In this document: piece after piece, positions 16,330-24,786 of the stretch | Layout: each line of letters starts with the position of its first letter | Numbering within the stretch: position 1 is the first letter of the stretch | From: a virus | Reading direction: 5' to 3' (one strand) | Virus record (IMG/VR): IMGVR_UViG_3300025087_000231 | Coordinates: 1-32,555 of that record | Length of the DNA stretch: 32,555 nucleotides | Notes under the pieces: model-generated | Databases searched by the model: none | Seen by the model: only the letters and a program-made list of their open reading frames with translations | Told to the model about the DNA's origin: nothing | Program-made: the position numbers and the translations under genes

Positions 16330-17361
16330 TTATGGCCCCTGTGTTGCGCTTATTGATATGCAGGCCCATTGTCCAGCGCCCGTACCCGTTGAAACCGAAA
16401 TTGGACAAGTTGCGCTGTTTTCTACGCATAATGAGCCTCTTTGCGTAGGTGTTTGGAGGTTACAATCTGTCTGCGACAATGCCACAAATGGCCTACCGCC
16501 TGCTGTGTCAAATTGGGCTATTGTTGTGCCTCCAATACGCATAGCCATTGTTGCACTCGCGGGTGTATTTAAGCAGACTCCAATGCCAGAGCAAGAGTCA
16601 ATATCAAACTTTGACGTTCCAGCATTGTCGGTTACGCTAAACATCGTTCCACCGCCATTACCTGCCAAACCCGATACCCTAGCGCCAGCCGTATGTAGCG
16701 CCAATGGCGCATTTATCCTTGAACCTAGATAAACTGCTCCCATAGTAGATACAGCTAATCCAATGTTTGACGCTGTACCCGCCGTAGGTGCAGATGATAA
16801 AGCAATACTGCCATTTCCAGTAATGGTAGAACCAGCTACCAGTTGCAAGTTACCCGTTGAGGAAAATGTTGACTGCGTAGCTCCTGAACCAAAAGCCGCT
16901 GAACCCTGGACATCCAGCTTTCCTCCTGGTGAACAGGTGTCAATACCCAAATTTCCACCAGCTAATATCTTCATTCGGCAATTTGCAATACCCACTTCTT
17001 CAATCTCAAAATCATCAGCAGGTATTTCAATCACCCATTGCTTAGGTGTAGAATTTTCAAATACCATCCTGGGATTAGAGGCCTTGAAATAAAGAGAGTT
17101 TTGGCTTGCGTTGAAACCATCCGTAAGCCTGAATGTCTCTCCTCCTGTAGTGAAGGACACACTGCTTACGTTCATGTCACCAAGCACCGTAACGCTGCTT
17201 TTTAGTGTGGTTTGGTTATTAACCGTAAGGCTGGAAACATCAAGGCTGCCGTTAAATGTGGTATCACCTGATTGTATTGTGCCTGCGCCACTATATTTAA
17301 TAGTTTCACAATACACCGCAAAAGGAAGAAATAATAGAAGCAGAGAAATTGTTTTTTTCAT
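16330..17361 (-). CDS. secreted fibre-like protein with signal peptide and eight cysteines
   Basis: A 343-residue protein with a strong Sec signal peptide (MKKTISLLLLFLPFAVYC, cut about residue 18). The mature part is Ser/Thr/Gly/Asn-rich with beta-helix-like patterns (SSLTVNNQTTLKSSVTVLGD; GKLDVQGSAAFGSGATQ), typical of trimeric fibres and surface adhesins. Eight cysteines lie in the mature region, several in short repeats (DTCSPGG, DSCSGIGVC, ATCPI, WACISIS), which is unusual for phage fibres but sensible for a protein folding in an oxidising compartment. It is the middle of three consecutive signal-peptide genes. A phage tail fibre is favoured over a host-type adhesin by its position between capsid and neck genes. 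Confidence 0.7.
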   Translation of the reverse strand: MKKTISLLLLFLPFAVYCETIKYSGAGTIQSGDTTFNGSLDVSSLTVNNQTTLKSSVTVLGDMNVSSVSFTTGGETFRLTDGFNASQNSLYFKASNPRMVFENSTPKQWVIEIPADDFEIEEVGIANCRMKILAGGNLGIDTCSPGGKLDVQGSAAFGSGATQSTFSSTGNLQLVAGSTITGNGSIALSSAPTAGTASNIGLAVSTMGAVYLGSRINAPLALHTAGARVSGLAGNGGGTMFSVTDNAGTSKFDIDSCSGIGVCLNTPASATMAMRIGGTTIAQFDTAGGRPFVALSQTDCNLQTPTQRGSLCVENSATCPISVSTGTGAGQWACISISATQGP

Positions 17362-17383
17362 TTCAATTATCCTATAGAAAGAA

Positions 17384-17761
17384 CTAATAAAATTGCGTGT
17401 ATATGACTAAAGTATTGCTTGTGTCTGCAACGCAATATGGGTCCACAACATCTGGTATTGCCCAATATAACGATTTCCTGGGTTCTACCCTTCTTCCTCT
17501 GTAATTAGACGTTGTTATAGAAGATACGGCTGTATCAAAAGAACAGAATAACATCTTGGTAGTATCATCATTCCAAATTTCAACAGCCTTTCTTCTTTTT
17601 AGTTCCCTACCGCCAGAATCTAAATTAAGTGAAGTTGAACTGGAAACAAGTACTGGGATCACGGTTCCAGTGCCCCTGATGGTTTCAAAAACATCCATCT
17701 CGGCAAATAGGGGAACAGAACAAATAAAAAACAATCCTATTGGTAAAAGGATACGTTTCAT
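17384..17761 (-). CDS. small secreted virion-associated protein candidate
   Basis: The 125-residue product has a classic signal peptide (MKRILLPIGLFFICSVPLFA, cut before EMDVF, residue 20). The mature part is beta-rich with two cysteines (LFCSFD, PYCVAD) and the segment RKSLYWAIPDVV. It lies between two exported fibre-like genes with short gaps of 13 and 22 bases. It may be a fibre accessory or a small adhesion protein. No family was recognised, and its signal peptide is the clearest in the cluster. Confidence 0.62.
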   Translation of the reverse strand: MKRILLPIGLFFICSVPLFAEMDVFETIRGTGTVIPVLVSSSTSLNLDSGGRELKRRKAVEIWNDDTTKMLFCSFDTAVSSITTSNYRGRRVEPRKSLYWAIPDVVDPYCVADTSNTLVIYTQFY

Positions 17762-17774
17762 TAGTTAAATCCCC

Positions 17775-18431
17775 CTATTTGGTGTTATAATTCACTTCCC
17801 ACCAAGAACCATTCAAGAACATAAGCTCTAAATAATCATTGGAAGCAATCGTTCTTGAAGAATTGTTAAGCTCAACCAGGCTTCCAGAAAGAGTATCATT
17901 GTCAATCAACGAAATATATCCAGTGGAAGAAGTAGACGTTAGCAAAAGATATGTTCCGTTTGCGTAATTCGTACCCCCAGTTACAGCAGTATTGGTAGCG
18001 ATATTGGGTGTACTCGTCATGCTTCCCATCGTTCCAGCAGAAGCCTGAAGAACCATAAATGACGATGTTGGAATGATACTGGTGCTGGCATAGATTCCAG
18101 TTTGCGAAGTAAACCGTTTAACGGTCATGGTATTAAACGTAACAGTGCTTACTGTAGTTGCTGCTGCATTTAATGTCAATGCTCCATTAAGCGTTGTCGC
18201 TCCATCAACAGCAAGGGTTCCATGCGCCGTAACGCTTGAAATCTTGAAGTTTGAATCTCCAATGCTCTGCCTTCCGTTAAATCCAGGAAGCAAATCGCCC
18301 CTGTTTGTTATCTTCCAAACATCCGTTGATACTGTAGTGTCATACCCGCCTGTCCAATAAACATCTATCCCGCCATAAGCAAATAACGGAATATATAGCA
18401 TGGATAGGCACAAAGTCAATTTCTTAAACAT
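17775..18431 (-). CDS. secreted fibre-like protein with signal peptide
   Basis: This 218-residue protein starts with a clear signal peptide (MFKKLTLCLSMLYIPLFAYG, cut near residue 20). The mature protein is Thr/Ser/Asn-rich with the repetitive beta pattern of fibre shafts (TLAVDGATTLNGALTLNAAA, then TVTFNTMTVK), and its C-terminus (YLELMFLNGSWWEVNYN) resembles fibre tip or trimerisation ends. GGAGG lies before the ATG. It is the first exported gene after the capsid genes in transcription order. Confidence 0.7.
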   Translation of the reverse strand: MFKKLTLCLSMLYIPLFAYGGIDVYWTGGYDTTVSTDVWKITNRGDLLPGFNGRQSIGDSNFKISSVTAHGTLAVDGATTLNGALTLNAAATTVSTVTFNTMTVKRFTSQTGIYASTSIIPTSSFMVLQASAGTMGSMTSTPNIATNTAVTGGTNYANGTYLLLTSTSSTGYISLIDNDTLSGSLVELNNSSRTIASNDYLELMFLNGSWWEVNYNTK

Positions 18432-18452
18432 TTTAATACCTCCAAATAACTT

Positions 18453-18938
18453 TTAATCTTCCCTCAATCTATCTAAAGACGGAGCATCCTGATCGTCTGG
18501 ACGAAGTTGTTTTTGTATCTCTTTCCATTCCATAATATCACGTTCAACCTTGGACCTCTCGCTGCCTTTCCTGACGGCCTTCCTGAACTCAGGCGTATCT
18601 CGCCTCATAATATCAAGCTCTTTCCACGTTTCAAGATAGGGCTTGAATTTAGATTCTAGTTCCTTTGCTCTTGATTCAAGCATGGGAATCTTTGTTCTTG
18701 ATGCTTTTTCAGGAGAGTTATCATGCAGCACCTTTTCAATATGCTTTATACCGTTCTCTATTTTATCTTTATCAATAGTGAACTCAGGAAGCGACGTTGG
18801 CGTATAATCCATTGAACCAGGTTCAGAAGCGATATTCATCATTGCTTTCCTCGTAGCTATCTCTTGTTGTAATTGCTCAATCTCAGAATGGTCAAGAGTC
18901 CTTTCTTGTTTTCTAGGTCGTCCAGGTTTGCCGTTCAT
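18453..18938 (-). CDS. 161-residue charged protein after the capsid gene
   Basis: A Lys/Glu/Arg-rich, mostly helical protein starting MNGKPGRPRKQERT; the GRPRK near the start is an AT-hook-like DNA-binding motif. A coiled-coil-like region follows (residues about 15-35 and 95-125). GGAGG lies upstream of the ATG. It follows the major capsid gene by 25 bases and precedes the exported fibre genes. It may be a head-associated or DNA-binding structural protein. No family was recognised. Confidence 0.6.
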   Translation of the reverse strand: MNGKPGRPRKQERTLDHSEIEQLQQEIATRKAMMNIASEPGSMDYTPTSLPEFTIDKDKIENGIKHIEKVLHDNSPEKASRTKIPMLESRAKELESKFKPYLETWKELDIMRRDTPEFRKAVRKGSERSKVERDIMEWKEIQKQLRPDDQDAPSLDRLRED

Positions 18939-18963
18939 CTAGGATTCCTCCGTGTTTTGTTAG

Positions 18964-19863
18964 TTATGGATTAGCGCCAAAAGCCCAACGCCATTCCACT
19001 GTGCTTGTTTCAAAAGAACAATAACCAGCGTATTTTGATACCAAAGTATCAAATTCACCAGACATAAAGAATTGCATTGGTTCCCATTCCCTGAATACAA
19101 GTTTTTCTTTCATCATACTCTCATTGATAATAAACCATGCTGTTGCTGAGGTAAGATAGTTGTCCCATATAATCGCATTGTATCTTCCCTCATGATAGTT
19201 TCTATTGTTTACTGCCGTATCAACCTTACCCATGCTTTTAATGACCTCATAAACCTTATCTTCAAGGTCCATAGGAGCAAGGATAATAGTGGGAATGTTC
19301 ACCATCGGATTGTCTCTGTTGGTTTTTAGCTTCTTCATTGCAATTCTGTTTGTCTCAAGGTTAGCGGCAGAAAAAGCCAATGTGGATGTATTGGATTGAT
19401 TGGCTCCACCATATCTTGATGTATGGGCAGAGTTGCAAAGACTCAGGGTGTCTCCAACAGTAAAAGAACTGTTAAAGGCGTTATTGAAAGCAAATGCGCC
19501 CCTTGTTTCACGAAGATGGCGAAATGCCTGGGCAAGCAGTTTTGTTTTCTCTTTAATAACACCATACAGGTCATTCCTGAGCAATTTCCTGGTAACTTTG
19601 ATACCAAGAGCATATTCAGTTTCAGTTACAGATTTCCTGTAACCTTCCTGAACGGTATCATAAGCAATGCCAGTATCACTAAGAGCAGGAACAACGCCAA
19701 TATCACCTGTTTCCAAATCATATTCAGTGCCTTGTTCTGCACGTTTCATTCTATACAACAGTGGCAACATGGAAGGAATATCCCTGTATTGATTAACAAA
19801 AACCAGTGATAAATCCTTCTGTACCAACCTCGGCCAAGCGGCCTGCGTAATTAAACCAGCCAT
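18964..19863 (-). CDS. major capsid protein (HK97-type fold)
   Basis: A 299-residue protein with the layout of phage major head proteins (gpT/HK97-like): an N-terminal segment rich in Tyr/Pro residues (QYRDIPSMLPLLYRMK), a central acidic stretch (AYDTVQEGYRKSVTETEYALGI), the IKVTRKLLRNDLYGVI segment of the P domain, the FNNAFNSSFTVGDTLSLCNSAHTS loop region, and a C-terminal beta part (MMKEKLVFREW). AGGAGA precedes the ATG. It lies between the head accessory gene and the 161-residue gene, in the correct order after portal and scaffold. It self-assembles into the capsid shell. The expression-related GGTCTAAG element sits 29 bases upstream. Confidence 0.85.
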   Translation of the reverse strand: MAGLITQAAWPRLVQKDLSLVFVNQYRDIPSMLPLLYRMKRAEQGTEYDLETGDIGVVPALSDTGIAYDTVQEGYRKSVTETEYALGIKVTRKLLRNDLYGVIKEKTKLLAQAFRHLRETRGAFAFNNAFNSSFTVGDTLSLCNSAHTSRYGGANQSNTSTLAFSAANLETNRIAMKKLKTNRDNPMVNIPTIILAPMDLEDKVYEVIKSMGKVDTAVNNRNYHEGRYNAIIWDNYLTSATAWFIINESMMKEKLVFREWEPMQFFMSGEFDTLVSKYAGYCSFETSTVEWRWAFGANP

Positions 19864-19891
19864 TTTGTTTTTCTCCTTTTAGAAAATTAGC

Positions 19892-19899
19892 GGTCTAAG
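19892..19899 (-). repeat. GGTCTAAG element upstream of the capsid gene
   Basis: One copy of GGTCTAAG (CTTAGACC on the coding strand), 29 bases upstream of the major capsid start. Two further exact copies lie upstream of the preceding head gene, at 20751-20758 and 20798-20805. Confidence 0.5.
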
Positions 19900-19940
19900 A
19901 TAAATAATCCAATACCAATCAATGAAGCAAATGTATCTGT

Positions 19941-20711
19941 TTAGTCAATCGGATGAAATCCAGCGTTCGTAATTTGAAGAACCGCATAAATTTCAAACTG
20001 AGCTAAACTATTAAGACCAGATAACCCGCCATGCATATCGGGGTCAAGCATCTGGTCGTATCCATTCCTGACAATATGCCGTTCAAGAATAAAACACCGT
20101 CCAGTGCCAGCAGCAGCATCGCTGCCAATCTTTGTCTCATCGGTTGCGGTGGAAATATCCCACTTAACAACCTGATGATACAAAGGAAGAATCTTAACAA
20201 CGGTGCTTGTTGAATCTGGAACTGTTGGGAACGCTGTCGGAACGGTGCAGCTTCCAGCAGCAGAGGTGTCAATAAACTCAAGCTGACCAATTCCAGCGCC
20301 AGAAGCAATATAAATAAAACCAGTATCTATATTATCTTCCAAGCTTCCAATGGTAAGGGTTACGCTAGAATAAGAAGTAACAGCAAGCGTATCAACCAAA
20401 TCATAAGCTACCCTGCACAAAACACCAGTGTCAATAAGCTGGACTTTATGCGAAGGAATCGGAGGAGCGCCAGTATTAAACCAGTCAACAGCGCCAGTAA
20501 CCAGGGCATCCCCGCTTTCGCTAAAATCATGCAGTTCAACTAAAACACCTACAGCATCAGCATTAGATGCATCTGTAGCAATGATTAAAGTGCCATCGTT
20601 CGTTTCCGCAGTAACACCAGGCATTAAAAGAGCGCCTGGGAAAACATCCGCAGAAGCGCCGTAAACTGGCGCTAATGTGGATTGCGTTTGAGCGCTATGA
20701 ATTACTCTCAT
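19941..20711 (-). CDS. head accessory/decoration-type protein
   Basis: The 256-residue product is Ser/Thr/Ala/Val-rich and beta-rich (TLIIATDASNADAVGVLVEL; SYSSVTLTIGSLEDNIDTGF), with few charges, directly upstream of the major capsid gene. GGAG precedes the ATG. Proteins of this size and composition between scaffold and capsid genes are often head decoration, stabilisation or vertex proteins; this is inferred from position. It has two cysteines. Its 5' leader carries two copies of the GGTCTAAG element found before the capsid gene, hinting that the two head genes share an expression signal. Confidence 0.65.
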   Translation of the reverse strand: MRVIHSAQTQSTLAPVYGASADVFPGALLMPGVTAETNDGTLIIATDASNADAVGVLVELHDFSESGDALVTGAVDWFNTGAPPIPSHKVQLIDTGVLCRVAYDLVDTLAVTSYSSVTLTIGSLEDNIDTGFIYIASGAGIGQLEFIDTSAAGSCTVPTAFPTVPDSTSTVVKILPLYHQVVKWDISTATDETKIGSDAAAGTGRCFILERHIVRNGYDQMLDPDMHGGLSGLNSLAQFEIYAVLQITNAGFHPID

Positions 20712-20750
20712 TTTTATCTCCTATAAGATATATTTTGCTGTATCTAGGCT

Positions 20751-20805
20751 GGTCTAAGAAGATGTATGATTGCTGAGTCTACGAAGTAGTCTAGGAAGGT
20801 CTAAG
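20751..20805 (-). repeat. GGTCTAAG/GTCTA repeat cluster in a head-gene leader
   Basis: In the 101-base gap before the head accessory gene, GGTCTAAG occurs at 20751-20758 and 20798-20805. The core GTCTA occurs also at 20777-20781 and 20789-20793. A third GGTCTAAG lies before the major capsid gene. It could be an mRNA processing or protein-binding element, or a promoter-linked operator. No coding frame was seen in the gap. Confidence 0.5.
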
Positions 20806-20812
20806 CTGAAAA

Positions 20813-21244
20813 TCAAAATCCAACTGAAAATCTTGGTTCTTGCCCTAAAGTCTTTGTTATTGATTTCGTCGTACCATTTTTACTAAAACACAATGGACAC
20901 CCGCCAGCTTTTCTAAAATCCTGGTCCAGGTTATAATCCGTTACCGTATCACCCCAATTAGATGTTGCTGTAACCGTTCCGCCAGCTACGGCCCCGCCAG
21001 CGCCATTGCCATCCAAAGAACCGCCAGAATGGTCAACTTTGTTCAAATCAAAAATAAACCCGCATTGTTTACAGGATACTTTACGTTTCAGGCTTCCATT
21101 GCCCTGAGCGTACCCAGTATTGATATTGTTTTCTCTTATCTTACCATTGCCTCGGTTTTCAGCAGGCCAAAGGGATATGAAAATGCCAGCTTCGCCTTTG
21201 TCCCTTAAATAATCTCTGTAATATGCTCCATCAATCCAAAACAT
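20813..21244 (-). CDS. zinc-ribbon protein in the head block
   Basis: The 143-residue product has two CxxC pairs, CKQCGF (58-63) and CPLCFS (about 116-121), which would bind one zinc ion. A Gly-rich linker (GGSLDGNGAGGAVAGGTV) separates them. It starts at a TAATG overlap with the scaffold candidate gene, so it is translated by coupling. The composition is mixed and basic at the C-terminus. A similar CxxC layout occurs in the 87-residue gene at 24807-25070. A structural role at the head, or DNA binding during packaging, is inferred from position; no exact family was recognised. Confidence 0.65.
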   Translation of the reverse strand: MFWIDGAYYRDYLRDKGEAGIFISLWPAENRGNGKIRENNINTGYAQGNGSLKRKVSCKQCGFIFDLNKVDHSGGSLDGNGAGGAVAGGTVTATSNWGDTVTDYNLDQDFRKAGGCPLCFSKNGTTKSITKTLGQEPRFSVGF

Positions 21245-22047
21245 TAACGATTAAACCTCGGTTTTGCTTCTTCCCATTCTTTATCGCCTCTTATTTTAAC
21301 TCCCTTACCATCGCCTGATTCATATTGTTTCAATACTTTTTCATCTTCCTGGTTCTTAATTATTGATTGCATCGTCCTTTTAGCATAATCTTCCATTCCG
21401 TCAAAATTATATTCTGTTTCTTCCGTGGTCTGTTCCACATTGCCAGGATTCTCAAACCTTGGACTGTTAAAAGAATTGTTTTTGTTCATAATCTTCTCTC
21501 CAACTTTGCCTTTAATATAAACAGAAGCCTTTTCTAATGCCTTCGTCAACTTTTCAGGGTCATTCCTGGTTTCATCAGGGTAATCTGCGAGAAATTCATT
21601 AACGTCTTTCTCGTATCTTTCCATCACAGGATTTTTCTTGTAAAAATCCCTATATACCCTGTCTGATTTCTTCTCAAAATCCATCTTTTTAATCTGTTCT
21701 TCTAATTTCTTCTTTTCTTCCTGGGTTGTTCTTAGACTTTCCTCAATGGGTTTAACGGCTTCTGATATTTGCCCTTGCGCAATCTGAGCGTTTGCCATAA
21801 TCTGCTGCCTGGTTAATCCTGTAGCTTCTTCCCACGTTTTCCATTGTTCTTCTGTTACGGTATTCTGCGTTTTAGAGGTTTGTGGGACATTGAAATTCTT
21901 AAGGATATCCCGTTCTGCTTCGGCTTTAATCTTTGCCTCATTAACTTCCCTGGATTGAACCTTAAGCTGTTCAAGTTCTGATTTTAACTGTTCCAGTAAT
22001 TCTTTATTTTCTTGTTCTTCCTGGGTTGGTTCTTTTTCATCGCTCAT
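21244..22047 (-). CDS. scaffold protein candidate (acidic coiled coil)
   Basis: The 267-residue product is strongly acidic with very high Glu/Lys content and a long coiled-coil-prone N-terminus (residues about 1-50: EEQENKELLEQLKSELEQLK), then a helical, charged middle (KKKLEEQIKKMDFEKKS) and an Asn-rich linker (NKNNSFNS). Size, composition and position between portal and capsid genes are those of phage scaffolding proteins, which direct shell assembly and are lost at maturation. Both ends overlap neighbours by TAATG. No protease domain is visible in it or nearby, so processing, if any, is unclear. Confidence 0.7.
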   Translation of the reverse strand: MSDEKEPTQEEQENKELLEQLKSELEQLKVQSREVNEAKIKAEAERDILKNFNVPQTSKTQNTVTEEQWKTWEEATGLTRQQIMANAQIAQGQISEAVKPIEESLRTTQEEKKKLEEQIKKMDFEKKSDRVYRDFYKKNPVMERYEKDVNEFLADYPDETRNDPEKLTKALEKASVYIKGKVGEKIMNKNNSFNSPRFENPGNVEQTTEETEYNFDGMEDYAKRTMQSIIKNQEDEKVLKQYESGDGKGVKIRGDKEWEEAKPRFNR

Positions 22048-22436
22048 TAGAATACTCCTTGTTCTTTTGCTTTCTCAGTTTCGGTTATCTTTTCTTCAAG
22101 CTGTTTAATGCTCTCTCGGCACGTTGCAAGAACATCGTCTGACTTATCAACATACGAAATAAGACCCTCACAGAGCTTCACAACACCAGACATCTGAGCA
22201 AGATTGACATACGAAGCAGCAATATCACTTTGAGATGTTTTTCTTAAATCAAGCTCTTGAAGTATGCCTTTTTTATTCAAATCAATATATTCATTCAAAA
22301 TGCCCTTAAATGATTTCCAGTGGGATGTTTCCTTAAATTCTCCAAATTCAGATATTTTTCTTGCAAATTCCCTTGTTTTTGAAAGAGCGTCTACATAAGA
22401 GTCTAACAGACTTTGAGTTGGTTTTTCAATAGACAT
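22047..22436 (-). CDS. 129-residue helical hypothetical protein after the portal
   Basis: A mostly helical protein starting MSIEKPTQSLLDSYVDALSK, with a C-terminal charged helix (ESIKQLEEKITETEKAKEQG) and two cysteines. It starts in the portal gene's 3' end region (TAATATG context) and its own stop overlaps the scaffold start by TAATG, so it belongs to the head-assembly operon. It may be a small head-morphogenesis or portal-associated protein. No family was recognised. Confidence 0.62.
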   Translation of the reverse strand: MSIEKPTQSLLDSYVDALSKTREFARKISEFGEFKETSHWKSFKGILNEYIDLNKKGILQELDLRKTSQSDIAASYVNLAQMSGVVKLCEGLISYVDKSDDVLATCRESIKQLEEKITETEKAKEQGVF

Positions 22437-22437
22437 A

Positions 22438-24393
22438 TTATCTCATCTCCGTTGATTGAGTTAGAGTGGGGGGTGCTGATGCTCCCATAGGAACAGAAAC
22501 GCCCCCAGGGATTGCCACAGGAAGTCCAGGAGTTGTCTCAGCAGGTGGTTGTTGAGTCTCTACAGTCAATTTATTGGTATCATCCTCACCTGATGCTAAA
22601 ACCATCCTGTTCCACAATTCAGTGGCTATATTGTTTTGTGGACCTCCCATCTTAAGATACATGGCATATAGCGTCATAAGTCCCTGTATTCTTTGCATCG
22701 CAAATTCTGGCGACATTGTAACAGACCGCTTCCTTTCGGTCCAAATAATACCATTTATTGATAGTTTGCGCACATCTTCCTCATCGTTTGAATACTGAAT
22801 TGTAAGGGCTTGCACAAGCCTGGCTAGGTCTGGAAATGACTTTGAGAACTCTGACATATAATCATCTATTCTTAAATTTGCCTGGTTTATTAGAGCAATG
22901 GTTTTACCCATCGGCGAACGAGGGTCTGACGGCGATTCCTTGCCAGATAAAGCCTGCGTAGGACCAATGGCAAGCTCAAGATAACGAACGGCAAGGTTTT
23001 CCTCATCTGCGGAGTTTCCAGGTTGGTCAAAATTTTGAAGAATCATCTGCCTGGCTATATTGTCAAATGGCGGTTTCCCCCAAATAACCATGCCTGGACG
23101 TATAACATTCTCAGACCTAGAAGGGTCAATATGCTCTTTCATGGTTTCATTCATGAATACCACAGGAGCAGCAACCAGGGAACGGATATTGTTCCTATGG
23201 CGGTGAATAGTATCAATCAGGTTAAACAGGTCCTCCCCATCAGCAGCCATTGAAGCGCCTATAAACCTGTTATCTCTTTTAACAAACCTGAAAGAGACAA
23301 CAAAATCAATGTTTCTCATGATGGGATAACTTTCAACGCTTAAAACGATAAAGTTATTCACGTCAAACACAACAAGATATTTTTCTGGTATGCCATCATC
23401 ATCTAAATCCGCTTTATAAACAACATCGGCTAATTCGTATGGCGTCTTTTCTGTCTGCGTAACAGATAGACCATCAATAAAATTCCTGGATGCTGACCAT
23501 TCGTCTGTTTTCATGCCATGCTGCCTGGCTATACATTCGTACGCTTTCCTTTCGTAATAGAGGCCTTCCTTAGAACCTAGCAAGATATCTTCTTGTGATT
23601 TTGAATAACTGCGTCCATATAACTTCATGTCTGATATCGTGTGAACCCATGTGGGCCAAAAGATAAATTCAGCTAGAGGAATAACTTGAAATTTCAAACC
23701 GTTATTCTTTAAGAAATCGTATTTATACTCAACCCTGTATTCAAATTCTTCGTTGACTATAAATTTATCAAGCAATGCGTCATATTCCTCTTGAGACAAC
23801 CCCGCATCTTCTGGCAATGAGTAATCTTTGATAAAATCATTGGCTGTCTTATATGCTCTGTAATCGCTCGCCTTCTCTATCTCTCTTTCCCAATACGCTG
23901 AGATTAAAAAGACTCCATCCCTGAAACATGGCATAGTGCCGTCTTTTACCATGTCTAAACCATCTGATTCCAGGCTAAACTTCCTGTTAAGAACTTCCTG
24001 CGCGTCATCAATGGCTTTCTTATCTGCCTTGCCGCTAGCGATGAAAATATCAGGACTTGCGTATAATGACTTATTGAAAGTGGACCTGAAAGCACGGGCC
24101 ATGCCTGTAGCATACCTGGTAGTTATATTAGACGCTCCCTCATAGGGAAAGTTAGTCTTTGGCACAACACCTTCAAGGATTTCATTTAAACTGACCAGTC
24201 TGCGCCGAAGGGCTGCTGTCTCTGTCTTATACTGCGTGTACTTGCTTTTTATATCCCTTTCAATCGCTTGCAGTTTGTTATCAGACAGTTTAAGTTTCTT
24301 ATTGCGTCTTACTTCGGGGATGCTGTAGATTTCTTTATCAATCTTTGATTTTACATCTTGGGGGGGTTTTAGTAGACCATATTCAACTTGCAA
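22438..24393 (-). CDS. portal protein
   Basis: A 651-residue protein with features of P22/T4-like phage portals: a basic N-terminus, the FPYEGASNITTRYATGMAR segment (about residues 82-100), typical of the portal clip region (PWEGASN... in relatives), and a long beta/helical body with a domain near residues 330-380 (ADVVYKADLDDDGIPEKYL). The C-terminus is Pro/Gly/Thr-rich. The start is TTG, supported by GGAG seven bases upstream. It lies just after the DUF6496-type gene and before the scaffold genes, the standard portal position. It forms the ring through which DNA is packaged. Confidence 0.85.
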   Translation of the reverse strand: MQVEYGLLKPPQDVKSKIDKEIYSIPEVRRNKKLKLSDNKLQAIERDIKSKYTQYKTETAALRRRLVSLNEILEGVVPKTNFPYEGASNITTRYATGMARAFRSTFNKSLYASPDIFIASGKADKKAIDDAQEVLNRKFSLESDGLDMVKDGTMPCFRDGVFLISAYWEREIEKASDYRAYKTANDFIKDYSLPEDAGLSQEEYDALLDKFIVNEEFEYRVEYKYDFLKNNGLKFQVIPLAEFIFWPTWVHTISDMKLYGRSYSKSQEDILLGSKEGLYYERKAYECIARQHGMKTDEWSASRNFIDGLSVTQTEKTPYELADVVYKADLDDDGIPEKYLVVFDVNNFIVLSVESYPIMRNIDFVVSFRFVKRDNRFIGASMAADGEDLFNLIDTIHRHRNNIRSLVAAPVVFMNETMKEHIDPSRSENVIRPGMVIWGKPPFDNIARQMILQNFDQPGNSADEENLAVRYLELAIGPTQALSGKESPSDPRSPMGKTIALINQANLRIDDYMSEFSKSFPDLARLVQALTIQYSNDEEDVRKLSINGIIWTERKRSVTMSPEFAMQRIQGLMTLYAMYLKMGGPQNNIATELWNRMVLASGEDDTNKLTVETQQPPAETTPGLPVAIPGGVSVPMGASAPPTLTQSTEMR

Positions 24394-24406
24394 ATTTTAT
24401 CTCCAA

Positions 24407-24772
24407 CTAACTCTTTGGTTTTGGTATGCGAGCGCCAGCTTTGCGAGCCTCTGATAAACCAATGGCAATGGCTTGTTTTCTTTTGGATACCTTCTTCTTG
24501 CTCCTGCCCGAATAAAGAGTTCCACGCTTAAACTCACCCATTACGGTTTTAATCTTGCTGCGGGGACCTAACTTTGCCCTCTTGGAGGCTCCTGCTCCTG
24601 GAACATCTGAATGGCTCATTGCCCTCTGAATGACGCCAGATTCACCAACCTGGATAGTATTGCCACCCTTAGCAGAACTCATCATCTTTGTCCTAGTGGA
24701 GCCCATATCCATATCTTCCATCTTAGACTTTTTTATCATCGCTTTCACTTTATTAGTTGTCATATTTCTCAT
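24407..24772 (-). CDS. DUF6496-type small basic protein
   Basis: The 121-residue product is very basic and ends with the signature of the DUF6496 family (recalled as KVMxEFKxGxLxSGRSxKKVTxRKQAIAIALSEA): here TVMGEFKRGTLYSGRSKKKV and SKRKQAIAIGLSEARKAG. The family is common in phages, often beside head or packaging genes, but has no known function. AAGGAGAG precedes the ATG. It sits directly before the portal gene. A role in DNA binding or head assembly is inferred from charge and position. Confidence 0.75.
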   Translation of the reverse strand: MRNMTTNKVKAMIKKSKMEDMDMGSTRTKMMSSAKGGNTIQVGESGVIQRAMSHSDVPGAGASKRAKLGPRSKIKTVMGEFKRGTLYSGRSKKKVSKRKQAIAIGLSEARKAGARIPKPKS

Positions 24773-24786
24773 TTTCTCTCCTTGAA

